From: CADEDV01 sp036374495
GTDB lineage: Bacteria > Bacteroidota > Bacteroidia > Chitinophagales > Chitinophagaceae
Assembly (NCBI GenBank): GCA_965652975.1
Contig: CBFGYO010000123.1
Span: forward strand, 1-12,294
DNA length: 12,294 bases
Direction of reading: 5' to 3'
A program made the translations under genes and the position numbers. Positions 5,471 through 12,294 of the stretch are shown in pieces; the stretch's first letter is position 1; each line of letters starts with the position of its first letter. The notes beneath the pieces were generated by a model. That model was given only the letters and a program-made list of their open reading frames with translations, made no database searches and had not been told where the DNA came from.

Positions 5471-8400
5471 ATGCAACAAAATACTTTTGGCAAAGGATTG
5501 CCTGTGCGGCATAGCCAAATTTTAAATATCCTCCGGATCATGAAAATCACGGCTATTTTATTAACTGCATTCTGTTTACACGCCGGAGCGAACGGCTTTT
5601 CGCAAACGGTGACGATAACGGCGAAGAATGCACCCCTGGAGCGCATATTCTCGGAGATACAGCAACAAACAGGATATGGTTTTATCTATCGCTGGGAGAA
5701 TATGCAGAATGCGAAACGTGTGACCATAGAGGTAAACAAAGCACCATTAAAAGATGTACTGGAGCTGTGCTTTAAAGGACAGCCACTAACTTATAACGTG
5801 GTGGATGGTACGGTGATTGTAAGCCTTCGTGCGGGCGGCGAAAATGAAGAGGAGCGGCAACAGGCGCTCATTGATGTAAAGGGGAGGGTGGTGAATGATA
5901 ATAATGAACCAGTAGCCGGTGCCAGCATTGCGGTAAAAGGAACATCCAAACTCACCACGACAAATGAAAAGGGTGAGTTTTTTCTTACGGCTATTGAAGC
6001 ACAGTCGGTATTGCTTGTTACGCATGTGAGTTTTGAGCCGTATGAAATAAATCTGAATGGGAGAAGTGAGGTGGCTGTGCAATTGAAGACCAACGTGAGT
6101 GAGCTGACGGCAGTAGCGATCAACACCGGGTACCAGGTGTTGAAGCCGAATGAGGTGACGGGGTCGGTATCGCAGCCGGACAAGCAAATGTATAATGCAA
6201 GGGTGTCGACTGATGTACTTAGCAAACTTGAAGGCATTACAAGTGGACTGGTATTTAATCGGACAAATAGAGGAGTGCCGAGTATTAGTATAAGGGGACG
6301 CAGTACCATCTTCGCAAATACAGACCCTTTAATAGTAGTGGATAATTTTCCTTATGATGGTGATATCAATAATATTAACCCAAATGATATTGAACGTATA
6401 GATATACTAAAGGATGCTGCAGCCGCTTCAATATGGGGTGTAAGGGCAGGGAATGGGGTGATAGTTATAACTACTAAAAAGGGTAAGTTCAATCAACCAC
6501 TAAAAGTGGAGTTAAATACGAATGTAACATTCGGAGAGAAACCCGATTTGTATTATGATCGGGGATTTCTTAAATCTTCTGATTTTATTGATGTAGAGAT
6601 TTTCCTGTTTGGGAAGGGGAGGTATAATGCGGATTTTACTTCTGCTACGAAAACACCTATCTCACCATTGGTGGAGGTTTTGCAAAAACGTAAACTAAAT
6701 CAAATTAGCGCTGTAGATTCAGCAATACAAGTTGATGCATTGAGAGGCTTTGACGTGAGGGATGAGCTTTTAAAATACTTTTATAGGTGTTCAATCAATC
6801 AGCAGTATGCGATTAATCTCAGTGGAGGGAACAATTATATCGCGTATTTCTTTTCGGCAGGATTTGACAAAAATGCATTTAGTTTAGCTGGTAACGAGGG
6901 CGAAAGAATTACTCTAAACTCAAGTGCTACGTTTAAACCGATAAGAAACTTGGAGGTGTTGGTTGGAGTCAATTACTCTCAAACTGCTACCCGCATTAAT
7001 AATACAGTTAGCGAACTAAGTTCGGGTAGACCTCCTTATCCCTATACACGATTTACAAATGATGATAATTTGCCGACGCCTATTGTTAAAGACTATCGCG
7101 AAATCTATGCAGATACGGTTGGAAGTGGGAAACTCTTAAACTGGCGATATTTTCCATTGGATGAATTGGCATCAAAAGATAACAGCAGTATGCTATCGGA
7201 TATTAGAACGACCGTCAATTTTAAATACCAAATCCTAGGTGGATTATTCGCAGAAGCGAAATATCAGTATGAAAAAGCAGTGACAGAAGGTGAACAATTG
7301 AATAGTTTGGAAAGTTATAGCACAAGAAACCTGATTAATAAATTTACTAGGATAAATAGTGACGGTACGATTAGATATAACATCCCATTAGGGGGTATAC
7401 TAAATACTAAATGGAGTGATTTAAATGCTAATGCTGTTAGAGGTCATCTTAGTTATTATCGAGGATGGATAAAGGGTAAGATTTCGGTAATAGCCGGGGC
7501 CGAGATCAGGGAAATAAAAGTAAACTCGGAATCTAATGTGACATATGGTTACGACCCTAATACAGTTTCATTTAGCCAGGTAAATTTTGATTCAACATAT
7601 ACAGTGTTGCCCTCAGGATCAAGCCGGGTTCCTAATAATAAAAACTTCACACGCGTTGTAGATCGATTTCGCTCTTATTTTGCCAATGCAGCGTACACAT
7701 ATATTGATCGATATACACTTTCATTAAGTGGCCGCATTGACCAATCGAACTTACTTGGTGTAGAGACCAATCAAAAATCAGTACCACTTTGGTCCGTAGG
7801 TGCTAAATGGCAATTGAGTAAAGAAAATTTTTTTCACTTAAGGTGGTTACCTAATATACAACTTCGCACTACTTATGGATATAATGGAAATCTTAACAAA
7901 ACAATTTCCGCCTATGTGATAGCCAGATTTATGCCAGGTATAATGAACCCGCCACCTATTGCGACAATTCAAAACGCGGGTAATCCGGAATTAAGGTGGG
8001 AAAAAATAAGGATTGTAAATTTCGGGATAGACTTTGGTTTTAAAAATGATGTGATCACGGGAAGTATTGATTATTATTTAAAAAAAGGCGTAGATATAAT
8101 TGGAGATGCACCTGTGCCTTCCAGTACAGGGTTTTCCAACGTTCGAGGAAATTTTTCGAACATTTCAGGTAAGGGTTATGATATAAGTCTCATCGCCAAT
8201 TTACTCAATAAACAATTGAAATGGACTGCTGCAGTGCTATTTAGTAACACTCAGGATAAAGTGACCAAATTTACTGGGACGGGTGCAGGAGTTGGAACCG
8301 CTTTTGTATTAGAAGGTAGGCCAGTATCAATTGTTACATCGATTCCTTGGGCTGGTTTGGATCCATCTAACGGTGACCCTAGGGGCATATTAGCTGATAC

Positions 8401-8950
8401 CATTTCCAAAAATTACGGGGCTCTCAATGCTATATTATTAAAGGATCAAATTTATAATGGGCCGGCTAACCCAGTATATTTTGGAGGCTTACGAAATACG
8501 TTCAGCTGGAATGGAGTTTCTCTTTCATTCAATTTAAGCTTTAAAAGCGGTTATTATTTTAAACGTAATGTATTGTCTTATAACAGTCTTTTTTCTGAAG
8601 GCGTTGGTCATATTGACTATAACCGAAGATGGCAGAACAAGGGCGATGAAGCTCTTACTGACGTTCCATCCTTACAATACCCTTTAGTATCAGGACGGGA
8701 TTTATTTTATATTAATTCGGAAGCTGTTGTGGAGAGGGGTGATCATATCCGTTTTCAAGATATAAGCTTAAGTTATGCATTTGGGAAGTCAATTCTTCAA
8801 AAACTTAGAATGAATAGGTTGGAAGCTTATATCTATGCTAATAACTTGGGAATACTTTGGAGGGCTAATGAATTTGAAATTGATCCCGACTACCAACTAG
8901 GATATCCTTCGCCGCGAACGATCTCCTTTGGAATAAGAGCGGGATTTTGA
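5471..8950 (+). CDS. SusC/RagA-family TonB-dependent outer-membrane transporter with STN domain
   Basis: An 1159-residue TonB-linked outer-membrane importer that should form the channel under a SusD lid. In order: a basic leader and signal peptide (to about 45, KITAILLTAFCLHAGANGFSQ region), an STN domain (about 47-118) that in this class signals to a FecR protein, a carboxypeptidase-regulatory-like domain (about 134-208, VKGRVVNDNNEPVAGASIAVKG), a TonB-box-like segment (about 213-222), a plug (about 225-337, with ISIRGRST, DPLIVVDNFP, NPNDIERIDILKDAAA and WGVRAGNGVIVITTKKG) and a barrel ending SFGIRAGF with the terminal Phe. ATG 5471 is kept because relatives often carry such an extension, but ATG 5540 (MKITAILL) would open the signal peptide directly. 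susD follows after 18 bases. G+C content drops by about ten points near the start of the plug. The substrate is unknown. Confidence 0.96.
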   Translation: MQQNTFGKGLPVRHSQILNILRIMKITAILLTAFCLHAGANGFSQTVTITAKNAPLERIFSEIQQQTGYGFIYRWENMQNAKRVTIEVNKAPLKDVLELCFKGQPLTYNVVDGTVIVSLRAGGENEEERQQALIDVKGRVVNDNNEPVAGASIAVKGTSKLTTTNEKGEFFLTAIEAQSVLLVTHVSFEPYEINLNGRSEVAVQLKTNVSELTAVAINTGYQVLKPNEVTGSVSQPDKQMYNARVSTDVLSKLEGITSGLVFNRTNRGVPSISIRGRSTIFANTDPLIVVDNFPYDGDINNINPNDIERIDILKDAAAASIWGVRAGNGVIVITTKKGKFNQPLKVELNTNVTFGEKPDLYYDRGFLKSSDFIDVEIFLFGKGRYNADFTSATKTPISPLVEVLQKRKLNQISAVDSAIQVDALRGFDVRDELLKYFYRCSINQQYAINLSGGNNYIAYFFSAGFDKNAFSLAGNEGERITLNSSATFKPIRNLEVLVGVNYSQTATRINNTVSELSSGRPPYPYTRFTNDDNLPTPIVKDYREIYADTVGSGKLLNWRYFPLDELASKDNSSMLSDIRTTVNFKYQILGGLFAEAKYQYEKAVTEGEQLNSLESYSTRNLINKFTRINSDGTIRYNIPLGGILNTKWSDLNANAVRGHLSYYRGWIKGKISVIAGAEIREIKVNSESNVTYGYDPNTVSFSQVNFDSTYTVLPSGSSRVPNNKNFTRVVDRFRSYFANAAYTYIDRYTLSLSGRIDQSNLLGVETNQKSVPLWSVGAKWQLSKENFFHLRWLPNIQLRTTYGYNGNLNKTISAYVIARFMPGIMNPPPIATIQNAGNPELRWEKIRIVNFGIDFGFKNDVITGSIDYYLKKGVDIIGDAPVPSSTGFSNVRGNFSNISGKGYDISLIANLLNKQLKWTAAVLFSNTQDKVTKFTGTGAGVGTAFVLEGRPVSIVTSIPWAGLDPSNGDPRGILADTISKNYGALNAILLKDQIYNGPANPVYFGGLRNTFSWNGVSLSFNLSFKSGYYFKRNVLSYNSLFSEGVGHIDYNRRWQNKGDEALTDVPSLQYPLVSGRDLFYINSEAVVERGDHIRFQDISLSYAFGKSILQKLRMNRLEAYIYANNLGILWRANEFEIDPDYQLGYPSPRTISFGIRAGF

Positions 8951-8968
8951 TTATAAACTATTTGCAGT

Positions 8969-10370
8969 ATGAAAGTTAAGTCAATAAAATATTTGTTTGT
9001 GGTGTTAGTGGCCATCCAATGTTGTCAATCATGTAAGAAAGCGTGGCTCGATATCAAACCCGATCAATCTTTGGTAGTCCCTGAAACCCTAAAGGATGTA
9101 GAAGCGATCTTAAATAATACTGGGGTATTTAATCAATCGGTAACGCCACGCCTCGGTGAAATGAGCTCCGATGATTATTATATTACTTCCTCAGTTTTTC
9201 AGGCCCGGAATGATTTGGATCGAAATGTTCATACATGGGCACCTGGCTATCTGTATGGTTCAACTTTAAATTTATCTGATTGGGATGGTGCCTATCGAAT
9301 GATTTACAACAGCAATGTAGCACTTGAAACTTTGGCTGCGATAAATGTCACAAATGCTAGCAATCTGAACTGGGAGAATTTGAGAGGGCAAGCTCTATTT
9401 TTTAGAGCACACGCCTATTACCAATTGGCTCAGATTTTTTCCAAACCGTATTCAAAAGTCACAGCGAGTACTGATCTGGGATTGATTGTGAGAACAGTTT
9501 CAAATATTAATGAACCCTCAATTCGTTTTAGTGTTCAGGCTAGTTATGAAAAAATTCTAGCAGATTTGAAGGAAGCTAAGGATTTATTAACGAATACAAC
9601 ACCTACCTATCCGACAATTCCTTATCGCCCCGCTGCACTGGCGCTTTTGGCCAGGACATATCTTGTAATGGAAAATTATGATAGTGCACTTTTTTATGCG
9701 GATGAGACGCTTAAAGTAAAAAATACGCTGGTAAAATATTCTTCTTCATACAATAGTTCAATAGCAAATCCGATACCGCGTTACTCCGCGGAAATTATAT
9801 TTGATTGTAGCATGCCGGGTACTACAGTTTTTCCACACAATAACGGGCAAGGGATTGTTGACAGTACTTTATATAAATCATTCTCTGTCGATGATGCCAG
9901 AAGAACGATTTTCTTCAAAGAAATTCCTTCGCCCGGTGGGCGTTTGGCATTTTGCGGTAGCTATTCTGGAGTGGCTGCAAACTTATTCACAGGGATTGCT
10001 ACAGACGAGATCTATTTAATACGCGCAGAATGTAACGCAAGGAAAAATAATGTTTCGCATGCCATGGCAGATCTTAACCTGTTACTGGAAAAAAAGATGG
10101 AAGCACACCGCTACCTTTCTGCCTTTAAATGCAGTAGATGCAGAAGATGCGTTAAGAAAGATTCTAACTGAAAGACGAAAAGAGCTTTGTTTTAGAGGTG
10201 TTCGGTGGACAGACCTTAGGAGATTAAATAAGGACCTGCGCTTTCAAAAAACACTTACTCGAGTTATAAATAACCAAATGTATACACTACTTCCTAATGA
10301 TAATCGCTATGTTTTATCGATCCCAAATAGCGAAATACTCATCAGTGGTGTCGATCAGAACCCTCGATAA
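8969..10370 (+). pseudogene. SusD/RagB-family outer-membrane lipoprotein, frameshifted in an A7 run
   Basis: The surface lipoprotein that caps SusC. The first frame runs from ATG 8969 to a stop at 10171, and encodes a lipoprotein signal with lipid-acceptor Cys22 (QSCKKAWLDIKP), the helix motif GQALFFRAHAYYQLAQIFSKPY (140-161) and SusD repeats up to MADLNLLLEKK. The last 24 residues of that frame look foreign. The conserved SusD ending (KRWKHTATFLP, ILTERRKELCFRG, RWTDLRRLNKD, NRYVLSIP) is in the +1 frame and ends at TAA 10368-10370. Removing one A from the seven at 10089-10095 joins them into a normal 466-residue protein. A sequencing error, a recent mutation or transcriptional slippage could each explain it. 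The intact flanking genes favour an error, a recent event or slippage over old decay. SusC lies 18 bases upstream and the TlpA-like gene 16 bases downstream. Confidence 0.9.
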
Positions 10371-10386
10371 CAACCTAAACTGCTAT

Positions 10387-11706
10387 ATGAAGACGGTCAT
10401 TATATTTCTGATCATCTTATTTGGGCAATCTGAAATTTATTCCCAGACTAAAACGATAAAACTGGTTTCTGTTGGTGATGATGTAAGCGGGGTAAGACTT
10501 TATAATGTAATAAATGCAACCAGGCCGTTAGTGACCATTGGTGATCTAAAGGGAAAGGCTGTCATATTGGATTTTTGGGCAACTTGGTGCTCACCGTGTG
10601 TAAGCGGATTTTCGAAATTAGATAGCCTCCAAAGGAAGTATAAGGATTCCTTGCAAATCATCCTTGTCACTTATCAGGATAGACAATCTGTATCAAAATT
10701 ATTAGCAGCCCTAGGAAAAGTGTGGAGATTGATGCCTATGCCTAATATCGTAGAAGACACAAGCCTTAGTAAAGTGTTTCAGCACAGCATACTTCCTCAT
10801 AGTGTCTGGATAGGTGCAGATGGCGTTGTGAAAGCGATTACCGGAAAGGAAGAGCTTACCGATGAGAATGTTGCTAAGCTGATTCGAAGACAAAATTTGG
10901 ACTTGCCTGTAAAAAAAGATCAATCAAAGTATGATACTTTTAAACCACTGATTGCAACGAATCAGCTTTTACCTGGCTCAGACTTGCTCTATCATTCTGT
11001 TTTTATGGGGGGATTCAGACAGGGTCTCCCTGCCGCTTCATTGATTGGCAAAGGGTTCATCACACTGCCAAATCATACCATCACTAGGTTATGTCAATTA
11101 ATCTTGGGCAGGTTCGAGGACCGTTTTATACCTTATAATGTGGTAGTGCTCGAAGGAATGAATAATTTGTCCGATTCTATGGAAGTGGGGATGTTTACAA
11201 AAAGGACCAGGTCCATATGGAAATCATTAAGTCATAGCTATATGTACACGTATGAATTCTATTCAGCGGATAGCACAATGCCCCGCGATCAGATGTTTAA
11301 TTTAGCCGCGGAGGATCTCAATCGTTTTCTTTCCGCCAAAGGTTATATTGGAAAAAAAGAAAATAGGGATGTCGAAGTATACGCTTTAATTCGAACCTCA
11401 AATCTAGATAAAATAGCAACAAAAGGTGGTACACCTCATTCGTCATTTACCGATTACTCATTAGTAATGTCGAATTTACCTATCGGGCGATTTATCAGTC
11501 CTCTTCACACGCAGATTAATCTTGATAAACCTCTTCCTTTGGTAGACATGACGGGATACAAAGGAAAAGTCGATATCTCGATATCAGGTAATCTTAAAGA
11601 TATTGATGTAATCAATAAGGAGTTGGAAAAATTTGGTTTAAAATTTAATAAACAGGTTAATACGACTGAAGTAATAGTTATAAAAAAACTACACACAGAA
11701 AAGTAA
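10387..11706 (+). CDS. TlpA-like periplasmic thioredoxin with C-terminal DUF3738-type domain
   Basis: The protein has 439 residues. Residues 1-20 are a signal peptide (MKTVIIFLIILFGQSEIYSQ). A TlpA/AhpC-TSA-type thioredoxin fold covers about 45-165, with LKGKAVILDFWATWCSPC (C68/C71 active site) and the cis-Pro loop LPHSVWIGADG (P137). Such proteins reduce or exchange disulfides in the periplasm. After a linker, about 185-439 is a second region whose end (LVDMTGYKGKVDISISG, NKELEKFGLKF, TTEVIVIKK) matches the pattern I know from DUF3738, a family of unknown function. The frame is open back to 10297, but the start at ATG 10387 opens the signal peptide and lies 16 bases after the susD stop; upstream residues overlap susD and look random. 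It closes the plus-strand locus. Thioredoxin identity is firm, DUF3738 likely. Confidence 0.88.
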   Translation: MKTVIIFLIILFGQSEIYSQTKTIKLVSVGDDVSGVRLYNVINATRPLVTIGDLKGKAVILDFWATWCSPCVSGFSKLDSLQRKYKDSLQIILVTYQDRQSVSKLLAALGKVWRLMPMPNIVEDTSLSKVFQHSILPHSVWIGADGVVKAITGKEELTDENVAKLIRRQNLDLPVKKDQSKYDTFKPLIATNQLLPGSDLLYHSVFMGGFRQGLPAASLIGKGFITLPNHTITRLCQLILGRFEDRFIPYNVVVLEGMNNLSDSMEVGMFTKRTRSIWKSLSHSYMYTYEFYSADSTMPRDQMFNLAAEDLNRFLSAKGYIGKKENRDVEVYALIRTSNLDKIATKGGTPHSSFTDYSLVMSNLPIGRFISPLHTQINLDKPLPLVDMTGYKGKVDISISGNLKDIDVINKELEKFGLKFNKQVNTTEVIVIKKLHTEK

Positions 11707-11722
11707 ATTCGAATTTCGCAAC

Positions 11723-11756
11723 AAAACCACAAACATTCAAGAGAACGCATGTGATT
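11723..11756 (-). terminator. Degenerate minus-strand terminator hairpin (copy A)
   Basis: Bases 11727-11738 (CCACAAACATTC) pair with 11743-11754 around the loop AAGA when read on the minus strand, using three G-U wobbles and one mismatch, followed by a U4 tract from 11723-11726. On the plus strand the pairing is poor, so it is not a good terminator for the TlpA-like gene. It is the diverged copy of the hairpin at 11943-11980. Confidence 0.55.
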
Positions 11757-11854
11757 TTGCCTTTATAATGAGATGTAACTATCGATTCATCTTCATCTTT
11801 ATAAAAAATTGTTCCAGTAATACCTTCATTGGATTTGACTTAACGGTTAATAAG
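11757..11854 (-). pseudogene. Decayed 3' remnant of a duplicate of the neighbouring small exported-protein gene
   Basis: Read on the minus strand, this stretch encodes EGITGTIFYKDEDE, clearly similar to the end of the downstream-lying intact gene (EGTPGTIVYKEDNQ). An in-frame TAA (11840-11842) sits at the position where the intact copy has the residue after TNR (here INR), and a length change of about four bases near the 3' end removes the matching stop codon. No start or signal peptide is recognisable further up, so only about the last 30 codons survive. Together with the following hairpin this is a duplicated gene end, not a functional gene. Confidence 0.65.
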
Positions 11855-11942
11855 TTCCAAAATTTTATCTACTCTATTGCGGTTTTGGGTTTTCACCATT
11901 TCAATTACCTGGATGATAATTCTCCTGGCGCATTGGCAAAGC

Positions 11943-11980
11943 AAAAAACCACAAACATTCAAGCGAATGCTTGTGGTTTT
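11943..11980 (-). terminator. Rho-independent terminator of the minus-strand small gene (copy B)
   Basis: CCACAAACATTC (11949-11960) and GAATGCTTGTGG (11965-11976) pair around the loop AAGC; on the minus strand all twelve positions pair (one as G-U), and the A6 run 11943-11948 supplies a U6 tract. The plus strand also has TTTT (11977-11980) after the stem with one mismatch, so it may stop transcripts from the TlpA side as well. Confidence 0.85.
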
Positions 11981-12000
11981 GGACTTTATAAAGATTTAAA

Positions 12001-12294
12001 TTATTGATTATCTTCTTTATAAACAATAGTTCCAGGAGTACCTTCAGTGGATATGTCTCTGTTAGTATAGTGTCTAGCGCAAATTAACCCGTCAGGCGTG
12101 CTACCAAGGCAACCAAACGAAGAAATGGGGTCAACTACAGCCCCTGAAGTTTCAAAATCAGAAGACAATGGTGTTACTGTGTATGACAGTTCGCTTTTTA
12201 CTTCGAAATAGCCTGTTTCTGCGAAGCTTACTTTTTTGCTAAACGCACTCCCCACAGCAAACACCACAGCCAAAACGGCTACTAAAAATGATAA
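12001..12294 (-). CDS. Small exported protein, probably DUF6520-like, 5' end outside window
   Basis: The frame is open to the window edge, giving 97 visible residues and a stop at 12001-12003. The visible N-terminal part (LSFLVAVLAVVFAVGSAFS) is the hydrophobic core of a signal peptide, so the true start lies just beyond 12294, probably only a few codons away; the TTG at 12273 is inside this core and is not the start. The mature part is short, with two cysteines in FGCLGSTPDGLICARHY. A small secreted Bacteroidota protein with a paired Cys and a Gly-rich tail resembles the DUF6520 family as I remember it; function is unknown. A strong terminator follows 20 bases after the stop, and a decayed duplicate of its 3' end lies beyond it. 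Confidence 0.65.
   Translation of the reverse strand, partial: LSFLVAVLAVVFAVGSAFSKKVSFAETGYFEVKSELSYTVTPLSSDFETSGAVVDPISSFGCLGSTPDGLICARHYTNRDISTEGTPGTIVYKEDNQ

Larger units (their letters stand above)
11723..12058. repeat. Diverged direct repeat: two copies of gene 3' end plus terminator
   Basis: Copy A (about 11723-11840) and copy B (about 11943-12058) align with small indels. Shared blocks are CCACAAACATTCAAG (11727 and 11949), CTTTATAA, and GTTCCAG..TACCTTCA..GGAT (11811 and 12029). The offset changes from 222 to 218 bases. The roughly 100-base spacer (11841-11942) shows no recognisable gene. Confidence 0.75.

Noticed and set aside
10088..10096. Programmed -1 frameshift site (A AAA AAG) in susD
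   Set aside because: The heptamer is in the right register, but a -1 shift leads to a frame without SusD similarity; the conserved ending needs a +1 correction.
11840..11899. 19-residue minus-strand frame (MVKTQNRNRVDKILELINR)
   Set aside because: It is too short, has no recognisable family, and ends in the stop codon that disrupts the decayed copy; it could be a remnant of another gene but nothing supports expression.
11768..12007. 79-codon plus-strand frame downstream of the TlpA-like gene
   Set aside because: It runs antisense through the decayed gene copy and both terminator hairpins and shows no domain or signal sequence.

Overview
The window looks like chromosomal DNA of a Bacteroidota member, most likely of the Chitinophaga/Niastella (Chitinophagaceae) type. 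The evidence is an ECF sigma factor followed by a FecR anti-sigma factor with a DUF4974-type tail, a SusC/RagA transporter with an STN domain, a SusD/RagB lipoprotein and a TlpA-like thioredoxin, together with the absence of clear Shine-Dalgarno sites and A-rich sequence before the starts. The genus is an inference from family resemblance.

Layout. Bases 2-2134 hold the 3' part of an EF-G-like translational GTPase that begins before the window; it ends in a heptanucleotide repeat that runs into a very long terminator hairpin. Bases 2507-11706 form one plus-strand locus: ECF sigma factor (2507-3106), FecR anti-sigma factor (3376-4575), a small exported stand-alone DsbD-alpha-like domain (4722-5171), SusC (5471-8950), SusD (8969-10370, broken by one extra A in an A7 run at 10089-10095) and a TlpA-like thioredoxin with an apparent DUF3738-type C-terminal domain (10387-11706). 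The right end is on the minus strand: a small exported protein, probably DUF6520-like (12001 to beyond the edge), its terminator, and a decayed duplicate of its 3' end and terminator.

How the genes may work together. In characterised FecI-FecR-FecA type systems, substrate binding by the outer-membrane transporter is relayed through its STN domain to FecR, which frees the sigma factor to transcribe the transporter operon. The sigma/FecR/STN-SusC set here fits that scheme. Unusually, the SusCD pair is bracketed by two predicted periplasmic thiol-redox proteins (CX4C in the DsbD-alpha-like protein, CSPC in the TlpA-like one), which suggests uptake coupled to disulfide reduction or thiol handling. 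The substrate cannot be read from the sequence.

Oddities. The SusD frame needs a +1 correction to reach its conserved C-terminus. Base composition falls inside susC near 6200-6240, at the start of the plug domain, suggesting a mosaic gene. Two unrelated 5 x 7-bp arrays lie just after stop codons. A terminator-like hairpin in the susC leader has its U-tract in the antisense direction. The EF-G paralogue has Tyr where EF-G has its catalytic His.
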